From positions 62,001-126,000 of the forward strand of contig NZ_MNBW01000010.1 of assembly GCF_001879715.1 (NCBI RefSeq): 64,000 nt of DNA, read 5' to 3'. Within the stretch, counting starts at the first letter, position 1. The number at the start of each line of letters is the position of its first letter. The notes beneath the pieces were generated by a model. That model saw only the letters and a program-made list of their open reading frames with translations. It made no database searches and was not told the DNA's origin. Position numbers and translations under genes: made by a program. The stretch is from Nioella nitratireducens. Lineage in GTDB: Bacteria; Pseudomonadota; Alphaproteobacteria; Rhodobacterales; Rhodobacteraceae. Positions 44,619-53,850 of the stretch are shown one piece after another.

Positions 44619-45245
44619 ATGGCCAATAACGACCCGTTCAATTTCGATCTGCGCGTCTCGACGGACAAGAAAAAGCGCCGCACCGGGCGGCGCGGAATGT
44701 CAGGCGCCTTCGAAACGTCGCAGCGGCAATGCGAGCACCCCGGATGCGAGGAAGCCGGCCAATACCGCGCGCCCAAGGCGCCGGACGTGTTGGATGACTA
44801 TTACTGGTTCTGCAAGGACCACGTGCGCGAATACAATCTCAAATGGAACTTCTTCGAAGGCACCACCGAAGCCGAGATGGAAGCGCAGATGGAACGCGAC
44901 CGCGTCTGGGACCGCCCCACCAAGACGTTCAAGAAATCGGTCGAGGAACGGGCCTGGTCGCGGCTTGGCGTCGACGATCCGCATCAGGTTCTGGGTGGAA
45001 ACGCCACCCGCAATCCCGGTAAAGGCGCCAGCAATGGCCGCCGCCTGCCGCCCACCGAACGCCGCGCGATCGAGATACTGGAGGCCAAGGATCACTGGAC
45101 CAAGGCCGAGGTCCGCAAGGCCTACAAGGCGTTGATCAAGGTGCTGCATCCCGACATGAACGGCGGCGACCGCAGCCAGGAAGAACAGCTGCAAGAGGTG
45201 GTCTGGGCATGGGATCAGATCAAGGACAGTCGCAACTTCAAATAG
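44619..45245 (+). CDS. DnaJ-domain protein
   Basis: A 208-residue co-chaperone-like protein with a C-terminal J domain: AIEILEAKDHWTKAEVRKAYKALIKVLHPDMNGGDRSQEEQLQEVVWAWDQI, including the HPD tripeptide near 177. The N-terminal part (RQCEHPGCEEAGQYRAPKAP, then WFCKDHVREYNLKWNFFEG) has a small C-x4-C/C-x2-H zinc-finger look. It lacks the Gly/Phe and cysteine-rich regions of DnaJ itself. A 13-bp hairpin follows its stop. Partner unknown; presumably stimulates an Hsp70. Confidence 0.9.
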   Translation: MANNDPFNFDLRVSTDKKKRRTGRRGMSGAFETSQRQCEHPGCEEAGQYRAPKAPDVLDDYYWFCKDHVREYNLKWNFFEGTTEAEMEAQMERDRVWDRPTKTFKKSVEERAWSRLGVDDPHQVLGGNATRNPGKGASNGRRLPPTERRAIEILEAKDHWTKAEVRKAYKALIKVLHPDMNGGDRSQEEQLQEVVWAWDQIKDSRNFK

Positions 45246-45276
45246 GCCCTGTCCCGTCTTGCCCGTCTTGGCGCAG

Positions 45277-45317
45277 GCAAAGCCCCGCACCGACATGCCG
45301 TCGCTGCGGGGCTTTGC
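45277..45317. terminator. Hairpin between the convergent DnaJ-domain and SIMPL genes
   Basis: Perfect 13-base arms GCAAAGCCCCGCA (45277-45289) and TGCGGGGCTTTGC (45305-45317), 15-base loop, no long T-run. Likely a shared bidirectional terminator. Confidence 0.65.
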
Positions 45318-45344
45318 CATGGCGCGTGGCCATGTGACGACAGG

Positions 45345-46028
45345 CTACTCGATCTCGTAGGTGATCGTCACCTGTGCGCTCACCGATACCGTGCCTTGCG
45401 CCACCGGCACGTTCATCACCGGCATCGCCATGGTGTCGGCCCGCATCACCGGAGACGAGGTGCCACCCTCGGAAATGCCGACAACGCGCCGGATCTCGAC
45501 CCCGGCCGCCTCGGCATAAAGCTCGGCCCGCGCCATCGCGTCGGCCACCGCCGCGCGCCGCGCCTCATCCTGCACCGGCGACGGGTCTTCCAATCCGAAC
45601 TCGATCCCGTTGAAGTCATTGGCCCCCGCGCGGGCCACGGCATCCAGAACGCCACCAAGACTGTCGAGGTCCATCACCTGCACCGACAAGGCATTGCTGA
45701 CCTCGTATCCCTCGATCCGCGCCGGGTCTTGCGAATCGTAGCTGCGGTTGGTCCAGATCGGGTCGATCTGAAAGCGGCTGGTCTGCATGTCCCCGGACGC
45801 GACCCCGGCGCGCGACAGGACTGACAAAACACGTTCCAGTTGTGCGCTGTTCTGCTCCAGCGCCCGTGCCGCCGCCACGTCATGCGTAACAACCCCCACC
45901 CGGATCGTGGCCATGTCGGGGGCTGCGGCCACCTCTGCGCGGCCTGTGACCACCATTGTCGCCATGTCTGCGGCCATGGCCGGTGCGGCCAGTGTCAGAA
46001 CCGCCAATGCGACTGCAATCTTTTTCAT
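45345..46028 (-). CDS. Exported SIMPL-domain protein (DUF541)
   Basis: A 227-residue protein with a clear Sec signal peptide (MKKIAVALAVLTLAAPAMAA, cut near 20). The rest is one SIMPL/DUF541 domain (MVVTGRAEVAAAPDMATIRVGVVT, then YEVSNALSVQVMDLDSLGGVLDAVARAGANDFNGIEFGLED, and a final VSAQVTITYEI strand). Periplasmic or outer-membrane associated; E. coli YggE-like members are linked to oxidative stress tolerance, the mechanism being unclear. AAGGAAAG ribosome site. Confidence 0.88.
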   Translation of the reverse strand: MKKIAVALAVLTLAAPAMAADMATMVVTGRAEVAAAPDMATIRVGVVTHDVAAARALEQNSAQLERVLSVLSRAGVASGDMQTSRFQIDPIWTNRSYDSQDPARIEGYEVSNALSVQVMDLDSLGGVLDAVARAGANDFNGIEFGLEDPSPVQDEARRAAVADAMARAELYAEAAGVEIRRVVGISEGGTSSPVMRADTMAMPVMNVPVAQGTVSVSAQVTITYEIE

Positions 46029-46079
46029 CCTCGAACTTTCCTTTTGAAGTTGGATAGGAACAGCTTAGGATAAATTCCG

Positions 46080-46115
46080 CCCACCCGCAGCCGGCGCGGG
46101 TGGGTCGGGTTTTTT
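46080..46115 (+). promoter_or_regulatory. Terminator-shaped hairpin in the leader of the 1095-residue protein gene
   Basis: Arms CCCACCCGC (46080-46088) and GCGGGTGGG (46096-46104) are followed, five bases later, by TTTTTT. It points toward the gene at 46195, with only the divergent SIMPL gene behind it, so a leader attenuator is possible; it could also be a relic. Confidence 0.4.
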
Positions 46116-46194
46116 CCGGCGGCTTTCTGCTATAAGGCCGAGGATCGAACGGGAACCCGGTGTATATGGGAGGCCCGGACCGGCAGAGGGTTGC

Positions 46195-49100
46195 ATGGCA
46201 CCACAATTCGCGTTGTTCCTTTCGCCCGAGGGGATCGCCCTTGCGCATCGCCAGACGGCTGGCCATTGGGCCGTGCTCGGCGACACTCCGCTTGACGTGC
46301 CCGATCTGGGCGCGGCCCTTGTCGTGTTGCGCAAACTGGCGCAGGAACGGGTCGAGGGCGATCTGCCGACACTGGTGGTCTTGCCCGACGATCAGGTGCT
46401 TTATACCTCGCTCACCGCACCCGGCCCGGACGAGGCGGAGCGGCTTGAACAGATCCGCACCGGGCTGGAGGGGCTGACTCCCTACGATGTCGCCGATCTG
46501 GCCTTCGACTTCGTGCCGCTGGAGCCTGTCGAGGATGGCCGGGTCAAGCTGGCCGTGGTGGCCGACGAGACCTTGGAGGAAGCCCGCGCCTTCGCCGTCG
46601 AACACGGGTTCACGCCGGTTGGCCTGGCGGCGCGGCCACTGGACAACCGCTATCCCACCATCGCCCATTTTGACCGCAGCCTGCCGTGGCTCGACGAGGT
46701 TCCGGATATCGAATTCGGGCGGGACACCTGGCAAAAGCCCAAACCCCCCGAACCGGAGCCCGCCGCAGATGAGGCCAGCGACGCCGGTGACGACACCGTG
46801 CCTGCCACCGAGGCCGCAAAAGACCCCGCCCAAACCGGCGAGGCTGCGCCGCTTGATGCGCCCATGGCAGAGCCTGACCCTGCCGAGGAGAACGCCACCG
46901 ATACGGACGGGTCGCTGGCGAAGGCCACCGCACAGGCAGGCGTACCGCCCGGCGAAAGCATCATGGCCCCGCCGGGCACCCCCGACGCAAGCGGCGTCGA
47001 CGAGACCTCGCTCAGCGCCCAATCCCGCCCATCGGCCAGCACGTTGACCCTGCCCGCGTCTGCTGGTCTCGTCCGACCGACGTCGGACACGGCTTCCGCC
47101 GAAGACAGCGCCGCTGGCCAGCCCCCCGAGGCAGTGGACGCACCGCTGCAGATTCCGGCAGGCTTCGGCGCGGGCCGCAGCGCGACCGAGGGACAGCCCG
47201 GTGCGCTGGTCAGCCGCCGCCGCTCGCGCTTTGGGCCTGCTGCGGCCGACGACAGCCCGACCCTGCCCCGCACCACGCGAGACGACGGCGACGAAAACGC
47301 CCAGCCGACCTTTGGGCGCGGCAAGTCCAAGGACAGCGACGACGAGGCCAAGGCCCCACGCGGCAAACGTGGCCGCAAAACCCCCAAGGCACCGGGCCGC
47401 CCGGCGCAGGCCGGGCCCGAGCCGAAAATGCCCCCGCTTGCGCGGCTCAAAACCGAAATAGAGACCCGCAAGGCAGAGACCAAAGACCCGCTGCCGCTGC
47501 CGACTCGCAAACCATTCGAAAAGCCGACCGCAGAGCCGCCTTCAAGCAGCAGCTTCAAGACGCGGGTCGCCAGTCTGGGGCGGCAAATTTCGGCAGGATC
47601 GGAAAAGGCCCAGACCAAGGCCCGCGACGCGGCGTCCGATGCCAAGGGAAAGCTCACCGGGCAGGGCGGCCTCCGGAACCGGCTGAAAGGCCTTGCACCG
47701 TCTCGAACGCCCAAAGCCAAGGACGGCGATGCCCCCAAGGCCACCCCCAAAAAGGCCGAGACCGAGATCACCCCGCCGCCCGTTGAAAAACCGGCGACGC
47801 CGGCCAAACCGGCGCAGGACAAGGGCCGCCGTGGCGGGCTTGGGCTGCGCGGGCGCAAGGGCGCGCCCAAGGGGCCGCTCGACGCCGCTGCCCGCGATGC
47901 TCTGGCCGAGGTGATCACGCCCCCAACCGCCGCGCCGCCCCCGACCGCCGCGCCCGAACGCACACGCTTTGACACCTCGCGCGGTCGCCGCAAGACGCAG
48001 GAAATCTCGGAAGCGGACGCGCCGATCCTCGGCGGCCTGCTGGCACGCGGGTCCATCGCCACGCAGCGCGGGCCATCGCTGCGCGGCGGGCTGATCCTGA
48101 CGCTCATCCTGCTCGCCGTGCTTGCCCTGGCCGGGTTGTGGGCAGTGTTCTACCTGCCCGAAACGGCGCTTGGCCGCTGGATGGGGCTGACGCCCGAAGA
48201 CGACCCTGTGGTCATTGCTGAAACCGCGCCCAACGGCCTCGCCCCGCCGGAACCGGGGGCCACGACGCCCTCGGCCGAGCCTGACTCGCCGATGGACCTC
48301 GGGAGTATTGCACCTGACGCGGTTTTGCCCGGCCCGATCACAACGGCACCGGACGCCCCCGACCTGCTGCCCGATATCGACGCGCCGCTGGATCTGGACC
48401 CTGCCCCGGTCACGGGCCCGCCGGTCGATCCTGAAACGCTGCTGCCGTCAGAGGAAGAAAACGCCAATTTCTATGCCCGCACCGGGGTTTGGCAACGTCC
48501 CCCGGTCCTGACGCTGCCCACCCCCGACACCAATATCGCCGATGACGTGATCTTCGCCGGGCTCGACCCGCATGTGAACAGCCACGACGCCATTGCGCTG
48601 GCCGCTTCCGGCCCGCTGCCCTCCGCCATGCGCCCCGCTGGCCTCGAGCCGCCGCTGGCCCCGGAAATGCAAGTCGCCCTGAACCCCGAGGATCTCGTCG
48701 ATCCCAGCCCCGATGGCACCCTCGCCCCCTATGGCGTGCTGATCTATTCCGGCCCGCCCGGTGTCCTGCCCGAACCGCGCCCGACCGACGCACCGGCAGT
48801 CTTGGCCGCCGCCGCGGCAGAAGCCGCCGTTCAAGCCGATGCCGACGCCCAAGCCGAGGCCACCGCCGCCGACGCAGTGACCGCCGGGGCGGTCCAAACG
48901 GCGCTGTTGCAATCCTTCCGGCCTGACACGCGGCCTAACGATCTGGTCGAACAGCAGGAACGTTACGTCCTTGGCGGCATCACCTATGACGAACTGGCCG
49001 CGATCCGCCCCGAAGGCCGCCCACAATCCCTACAGGAACAGGCAGCCGCCGAGGCCGCCGTCGATGCGACGCCCGGCGACATTACCGACGCCAGCACTCT

Positions 49101-49482
49101 TGCGGTGGCGGTATCCTATATCCCGCGGACCCGCCCCTCGAATATCGAGGCGATGGTGGCCGCCGCCCGCGCCGCCGGAAACGTTCCGCCCGATGCCGAC
49201 ACGGCGACGTCCGACACCCTCCAGCCGGACATCCCAAGCTCGGCCTCGGTGACCCGCGCCGCCACCGAGGAAAACGCCATCAACCTGCGCAACGTGAACC
49301 TGATCGGTGTCACCGGCGCATCCGGGGCCCGCCGCGCGTTGATCCGCTTGCCCACGGGCCGGTTCGTGACTGTCGAGGTGGGTGATCGGCTCGATGGCGG
49401 GCAGGTTGCCGCGATCGGAGAGGACACGCTGCAATACGTGAAACGCGGGCGCACCATCACCCTCGAAGTGCCTGCGGGCTGA
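46195..49482 (+). CDS. Large single-pass membrane protein with a PilP/GspC-like C-terminal domain
   Basis: A 1095-residue protein. Residues 1-185 form a folded domain (ALFLSPEGIALAHR, then VVLPDDQVLYTSLTAPG and GLTPYDVADLAFDFV) reminiscent of the actin-like PilM/GspL cytoplasmic domain. About 190-630 is low-complexity, rich in Pro/Ala/Glu/Lys. One membrane helix lies at about 632-653 (GLILTLILLAVLALAGLWAVFY). A second disordered stretch follows, with repeated RPDTRPNDL/RPEGRPQSL-type segments. The end (LRNVNLIGVTGASGARRALIRLPTGRFVTVEVGDRLDGGQVAAIG) resembles PilP/GspC homology-region domains. No other pilus or secretion genes are nearby. Cell-envelope scaffold suspected; function unknown. Confidence 0.75.
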   Translation: MAPQFALFLSPEGIALAHRQTAGHWAVLGDTPLDVPDLGAALVVLRKLAQERVEGDLPTLVVLPDDQVLYTSLTAPGPDEAERLEQIRTGLEGLTPYDVADLAFDFVPLEPVEDGRVKLAVVADETLEEARAFAVEHGFTPVGLAARPLDNRYPTIAHFDRSLPWLDEVPDIEFGRDTWQKPKPPEPEPAADEASDAGDDTVPATEAAKDPAQTGEAAPLDAPMAEPDPAEENATDTDGSLAKATAQAGVPPGESIMAPPGTPDASGVDETSLSAQSRPSASTLTLPASAGLVRPTSDTASAEDSAAGQPPEAVDAPLQIPAGFGAGRSATEGQPGALVSRRRSRFGPAAADDSPTLPRTTRDDGDENAQPTFGRGKSKDSDDEAKAPRGKRGRKTPKAPGRPAQAGPEPKMPPLARLKTEIETRKAETKDPLPLPTRKPFEKPTAEPPSSSSFKTRVASLGRQISAGSEKAQTKARDAASDAKGKLTGQGGLRNRLKGLAPSRTPKAKDGDAPKATPKKAETEITPPPVEKPATPAKPAQDKGRRGGLGLRGRKGAPKGPLDAAARDALAEVITPPTAAPPPTAAPERTRFDTSRGRRKTQEISEADAPILGGLLARGSIATQRGPSLRGGLILTLILLAVLALAGLWAVFYLPETALGRWMGLTPEDDPVVIAETAPNGLAPPEPGATTPSAEPDSPMDLGSIAPDAVLPGPITTAPDAPDLLPDIDAPLDLDPAPVTGPPVDPETLLPSEEENANFYARTGVWQRPPVLTLPTPDTNIADDVIFAGLDPHVNSHDAIALAASGPLPSAMRPAGLEPPLAPEMQVALNPEDLVDPSPDGTLAPYGVLIYSGPPGVLPEPRPTDAPAVLAAAAAEAAVQADADAQAEATAADAVTAGAVQTALLQSFRPDTRPNDLVEQQERYVLGGITYDELAAIRPEGRPQSLQEQAAAEAAVDATPGDITDASTLAVAVSYIPRTRPSNIEAMVAAARAAGNVPPDADTATSDTLQPDIPSSASVTRAATEENAINLRNVNLIGVTGASGARRALIRLPTGRFVTVEVGDRLDGGQVAAIGEDTLQYVKRGRTITLEVPAG

Positions 49483-49486
49483 TTGA

Positions 49487-50872
49487 CTAAAGCAGCACCG
49501 CCGCCGCCAGCCCGAGAAACGCAAAGAACCCAACCACGTCGGTCACGGTGGTCACGAAGGCCCCCGAGGCCAGGGCGGGGTCGATTTCCAGCCGATCCAG
49601 CACCACCGGGATCAGAATGCCCGCCAACCCGGCAATGACGAGGTTGATGACCATCGCCACCGCGATCACCGCGCCAAGCGCCAGCGAGCCGAACCAGAAC
49701 AGCCCGACCGCGCCCATGACGGCGGCGAAAACCAGCCCGTTGATCAGGCCAACGCTGGCCTCGCGCATGACCACCCGCATCAGGTTCGATCCGGTCAAGT
49801 CCTTGGTGGCAATGGCGCGCACGGCGACCGTCAGGCTTTGCGTGCCCGCATTGCCCCCCATCGAGGCCACGATCGGCATCAACACCGCCAGCGCCACGAA
49901 TTGCGCAATCGTATCCTCGAATTGCGCAATGACCAGCGAGGCAAGGATGGCCGTGATCAGGTTCACGAACAGCCACGGAAAACGCTGCTTGGTGGTCTCG
50001 AAAACACGGTCCGACAGGCTGCCTTCGCCCACACCGGCGAGGCGCAGGATGTCTTCCTCGGCCTCTTCGTCGAGCACGGCCATGGCGTCGTCGATGGTGA
50101 TCACCCCCACCAGCCGCCCGTCATCGTCGACGACCGGCGCGGATATCAGGTGATACTGGTTGAACGCATAGGCCACATCCGCCTCGGGCTGGCTGACCGG
50201 GATGACCATGAAGATCTCTTCGACCAGATCCTTGAGTCTCACGGTCCGCCCCGTCGACAAAAGCCGCCCAAGCGTGACATTGCCCACCGGTTTCATGCGC
50301 GGATCGACGAGGATCACGTGGTAGAATTGATCCGGCAATTCGGTGGTTTCGGCGCGCAGGTAGTCGATGGTCTGGCCCACGGTCCAGAAATCCGGCACCC
50401 GCACAACTTCGCGCTGCATCAAACGACCGGCGGAATATTCCGGGTAGCTCAGCGCCTCTTGCACGGCCGCCCGGTCGGCGGCGTCAAGTGCACTCAGGAT
50501 CGCGGTCTGCTGATCCTGTTCAAGGTCTTCCAGAAGATCGACGACATCGTCGCTTTCCAGATCGCGCACCGCTTCGGCCAGTTGCAGCGCCGGCAGCAGT
50601 TCGATCACATCCTCCCGGATGCCCTCGTCCAGTTCCGACAGCACTTCGCCGTCGATGCCTTCGCTCCAGACCAAAAGAAGCGCAGCCCGTTCGCCATGCG
50701 ACATCTGTTCAAGAAGGTCGGCGATGTCAGCCGGGTGCAGCGGTTCGAAAAGGGCCTTGATCCTGTCGGTATCTGTCGCCTCGATAGCCTCCAGAACATT
50801 GTCATAGAGCGACGCGTCGAGCGCATAGGCGTCGTCCTGCGGCTCCGGTTTCTGGAGGTCTTCTATCGCCAT
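49487..50872 (-). CDS. mgtE: Magnesium transporter MgtE
   Basis: A 461-residue Mg2+ channel. Order: N domain (HPADIADLLEQMSHGERAALL near 48, MgtE_N repeats), tandem CBS domains (about 140-265, including IDDAMAVLDEEAEEDILRLAG), a connecting helix, then five membrane helices with the pore motif PIVASMGGNAGTQSLTVAVRAIA near 345-368. Start ATG at 50872; a GTG two codons upstream is possible. Its stop lies four bases from that of the convergent gene. Confidence 0.95.
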   Translation of the reverse strand: MAIEDLQKPEPQDDAYALDASLYDNVLEAIEATDTDRIKALFEPLHPADIADLLEQMSHGERAALLLVWSEGIDGEVLSELDEGIREDVIELLPALQLAEAVRDLESDDVVDLLEDLEQDQQTAILSALDAADRAAVQEALSYPEYSAGRLMQREVVRVPDFWTVGQTIDYLRAETTELPDQFYHVILVDPRMKPVGNVTLGRLLSTGRTVRLKDLVEEIFMVIPVSQPEADVAYAFNQYHLISAPVVDDDGRLVGVITIDDAMAVLDEEAEEDILRLAGVGEGSLSDRVFETTKQRFPWLFVNLITAILASLVIAQFEDTIAQFVALAVLMPIVASMGGNAGTQSLTVAVRAIATKDLTGSNLMRVVMREASVGLINGLVFAAVMGAVGLFWFGSLALGAVIAVAMVINLVIAGLAGILIPVVLDRLEIDPALASGAFVTTVTDVVGFFAFLGLAAAVLL

Positions 50873-50967
50873 GCGCACCCGCCCTTAAGGTCTTTTCCGC
50901 TTTTTCGGATACTATAGAGACGGCGGGCAGGATATGACAGGTGTGGAACCGACAAAGGACCCCGAAA

Positions 50968-52245
50968 ATGCGCGAAACCCTTTTGATCGGGCAAATCCTG
51001 ACCTTTTCCGCCGATCCGTTTGTCGCGGGCCTGGACGCGGTCCATCATGACAGCCGGGGCGCGATCCTGGTCCGCGACGGCGCGATTGCCGCCACCGGCC
51101 CCGCCGACGCCCTGATCGCCCGGCACCCGCAGGCCGAGCGGGTGGATCACGGTCAAGGCCTGATCCTGCCGGGCTTTATCGACGCCCATGCCCATTACCC
51201 GCAAACCGGCATCATCGCCTCGTGGGGCAAGCGCCTGATCGACTGGCTGAACAGCTACACGTTCCCGGAAGAACTGCGTTTCAGTGACCCAGCCTATGCC
51301 GCCGAGGCCGCCGCCTGCTATTTCGACCTGACGCTGGCCAATGGCACCACCACGGTGGCGAGCTACTGCACCATTCACCCCGAAAGCGTCGATGCCTATT
51401 TCAACGAGGCCAAAAAACGCGGGCTCCGCGCGCTTGGCGGCAAGACCTGCATGGACCGCAACGCGCCCGACGGCCTGCGTGACAGCGCCCAATCGGCCTA
51501 TGACGACAGCAAGGCGCTGTTGGAAAAGTGGCACGGGGTGGACCGCCTCGGGTATGTCATCACACCGCGTTTCTCGCCCACCTCCACGCCCGGGCAACTC
51601 TCTGCCCTCGGCACCCTCTGGGCCGAGCACCCAGAGTGCCTGATGCAGACCCATCTCAGCGAGCAGACCGACGAAATCGCCTGGGTAAAATCGCTTTTCC
51701 CCGAGGCGCGCGATTACCTCGACACCTACGAAGCGCACGAGCTTCTGGGCGCGGGCGGGCTTTATGGCCATGCGATTCACCTCGAACAGCGCGAAATCGA
51801 CCGGTTGAGCGAGGTCGGCGCCGCCCTCGTTCACTGCCCCACCTCCAACACTTTCATCGGCTCCGGGCTGTTCGACATGCGGCTTGCGGGGGCGCTTCGC
51901 GTGGGGCTGGCCACGGATACCGGGGGCGGCTCCAGCTTCTCGATGCTGCGCACGATGGCCGCAGCCTATGAAATCGGCCAGCTCAGGGGCAATCCGCTGC
52001 ACCCGGCCCAACTCCTGTGGCTCGCCACCCAAGGCTCTGCCCGCGCGCTGCGCATCGACGACAAGGTGGGCCGCATCGCGCCGGGGATGGAGGCCGACCT
52101 CATCGTGCTCGACCTCGCCTCGACCCCGGGAATCGCACAACGCAGCGCCCGCGCCGAAACGATTTGGGAGGCGGTCTTTCCCACGATCATGATGGGCGAC
52201 GACCGCGCCATCGCTGCGACCTACGTGGCCGGAATGCGCGCCTGA
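50968..52245 (+). CDS. guaD: Guanine deaminase
   Basis: Zinc amidohydrolase, 425 residues, that converts guanine to xanthine. Metal motifs: PGFIDAHAHYPQ near 68-79, QTHLSEQTDEI near 228 and VGLATDTGGGSSFSMLRTM near 315-330, with the guanine-type CPTSNTFIGSGLFDM near 293. It is convergent with a second purine deaminase gene (52390-53721). AAAGGA ribosome site. The stop begins a 28-base motif repeated after the gene ending at 63759. Confidence 0.93.
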   Translation: MRETLLIGQILTFSADPFVAGLDAVHHDSRGAILVRDGAIAATGPADALIARHPQAERVDHGQGLILPGFIDAHAHYPQTGIIASWGKRLIDWLNSYTFPEELRFSDPAYAAEAAACYFDLTLANGTTTVASYCTIHPESVDAYFNEAKKRGLRALGGKTCMDRNAPDGLRDSAQSAYDDSKALLEKWHGVDRLGYVITPRFSPTSTPGQLSALGTLWAEHPECLMQTHLSEQTDEIAWVKSLFPEARDYLDTYEAHELLGAGGLYGHAIHLEQREIDRLSEVGAALVHCPTSNTFIGSGLFDMRLAGALRVGLATDTGGGSSFSMLRTMAAAYEIGQLRGNPLHPAQLLWLATQGSARALRIDDKVGRIAPGMEADLIVLDLASTPGIAQRSARAETIWEAVFPTIMMGDDRAIAATYVAGMRA

Positions 52246-52270
52246 TCCCTTCTTCTTGGTCGAAATACTC
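52243..52270 (+). repeat. 28-base gene-end motif, copy 1
   Basis: Starts at the guaD stop codon: TGATCCCTTCTTCTTGG, three variable bases, then AAATACTC. 25 of 28 bases match the copy at 63757-63784, which also starts at a stop codon. Confidence 0.75.
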
Positions 52271-52389
52271 AACTGAACCCGCGCATCAGGCCCGACCGCA
52301 TTCGACTGCGGGCCGCAACCAACGGTCCATGGCAATGCGGCCCGGCGAAGGCTCCCCTTTCAAGGGGGGCTTGAGACGGGTCGCGCCCC

Positions 52390-53721
52390 TCACCCCATCA
52401 GGCGCGTTGCCAGCCGCCGTTGTCGTTCCAGCACCATGGGCAGATCGAGGGTTGTCACCTGGCCGCCCGCCACCACCTGCCGTCCCTCGATGAAAAGATC
52501 GCGCACCTTGGCGGGCCCCGCCAGCAGGATCGCTGCGGCGTCCCAACTGCCCGCCGCCTCGACGCCGCGCAAATCCCAGACCGCAAGGTCCGCGCGCTTG
52601 CCCACGGCGATCTGGCCGCAATCGGGACGCCCCAGCACCTCGGCCCCGCCACGCGTGGCGATACGCAGCGCCTCTCGCGCGCTCATCGCGTCCGCCCCTT
52701 GCGACACCCGTTGCATCAGCATCGCCTGCCGCGCCTCGGCCACCAGATTTCCACTGTCATTCGAGGCAGATCCGTCGACGCCAAGCCCCACCCTGACGCC
52801 GGCATCGCGCATCGCCCGGACCGGCGCGATGCCAGATCCGAGGCGGCAATTGGAACAGGGACAATGGGCCACGCCTGTGTGGGATTTGGCGAAGAGGTCA
52901 ATCTCTTGTCCATCCAGTTTCACACAATGGGCGTGCCAGACATCGGCGCCGGTCCAGCCCAGGTCTTCGGCATATTGCCCCGGCCGGCAGCCGAATTTTT
53001 CAAGGCTGTAAAGGATATCTTCATCGTTTTCCGCCAAATGGGTGTGCAACATCACCCCTTTGTCTCGGGCCAGGGCCGCGGCATCGCGCATCAGTTCACG
53101 ACTGACAGAGAAAGGAGAACAGGGTGCAATCCCCACCCGGCACATCGCCCCTTCGGCCGGATCGTGGAACGCGTCGACAACACGGATACAATCCTGCAAG
53201 ATCGCCTCTTCCCGCTCGACCAAGGCATCGGGCGGCAATCCGCCATCGCTTTCACCGATGCTCATCGCCCCGCGCGTGGGATGAAACCGCATGCCGATCA
53301 GACCCGCTGCCGCGATGGTATCGTCCAGCCGCGCGCCATTGGGATACAGATAGAGATGATCCGAGGTCAGCGTGCACCCCGACAGCATCAATTCGGCCAT
53401 CCCGGTCAGGGCCGAAACATGCACTTCCTCGGGCCCGAAGCGTGACCAGATCGGGTAAAGCGTCTGCAACCAGCCAAACAGCAGGGCGTCCTGTGCTTCC
53501 GGCACCGCGCGGGTCAGGCTCTGATACAAGTGGTGATGCGTATTCACGAGGCCGGGCGTCACAAGGCAACCCTCGGCCAGATGCGCCTCGCCGCCGGTCA
53601 GGCCGGGACCGATTTCGGCGATCACCCCGTCCCGAATGCGGATATCGGCGCCCGAAAGCTCCGTGTTTCCGTCATCCATGGTCAGAATGCGATCGGCAGA
53701 TTTGATGATGATATCGGACAT
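52390..53721 (-). CDS. 8-oxoguanine deaminase (amidohydrolase family)
   Basis: Zinc amidohydrolase, 443 residues. Metal motifs: TPGLVNTHHHLYQ near 54-66, MLHTHLAENDED near 225, AHCVKLD near 260 and GLGVDGSASNDSGN near 308. The segment CSNCRLGSGIAPVRAM near 280 is the signature of 8-oxoguanine deaminases, distinguishing them from TrzA/AtzB-type chlorohydrolases and SAH deaminases. The product would be urate from 8-oxoguanine. Convergent with guaD, so two guanine-type base salvage enzymes sit side by side. Confidence 0.88.
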   Translation of the reverse strand: MSDIIIKSADRILTMDDGNTELSGADIRIRDGVIAEIGPGLTGGEAHLAEGCLVTPGLVNTHHHLYQSLTRAVPEAQDALLFGWLQTLYPIWSRFGPEEVHVSALTGMAELMLSGCTLTSDHLYLYPNGARLDDTIAAAGLIGMRFHPTRGAMSIGESDGGLPPDALVEREEAILQDCIRVVDAFHDPAEGAMCRVGIAPCSPFSVSRELMRDAAALARDKGVMLHTHLAENDEDILYSLEKFGCRPGQYAEDLGWTGADVWHAHCVKLDGQEIDLFAKSHTGVAHCPCSNCRLGSGIAPVRAMRDAGVRVGLGVDGSASNDSGNLVAEARQAMLMQRVSQGADAMSAREALRIATRGGAEVLGRPDCGQIAVGKRADLAVWDLRGVEAAGSWDAAAILLAGPAKVRDLFIEGRQVVAGGQVTTLDLPMVLERQRRLATRLMG

Positions 53722-53850
53722 GGCAACCCTCTTCGCTCCGACGCCCGTTTCGGTGGAGGGAGGCGCGGCACCGACAGAAAGGGCAAAGGACTCGGGGGGA
53801 TCGCCGCAGATGAGGCCAGCCTATCGCGGCCCGCCCGCGCGGCTCAAGCC

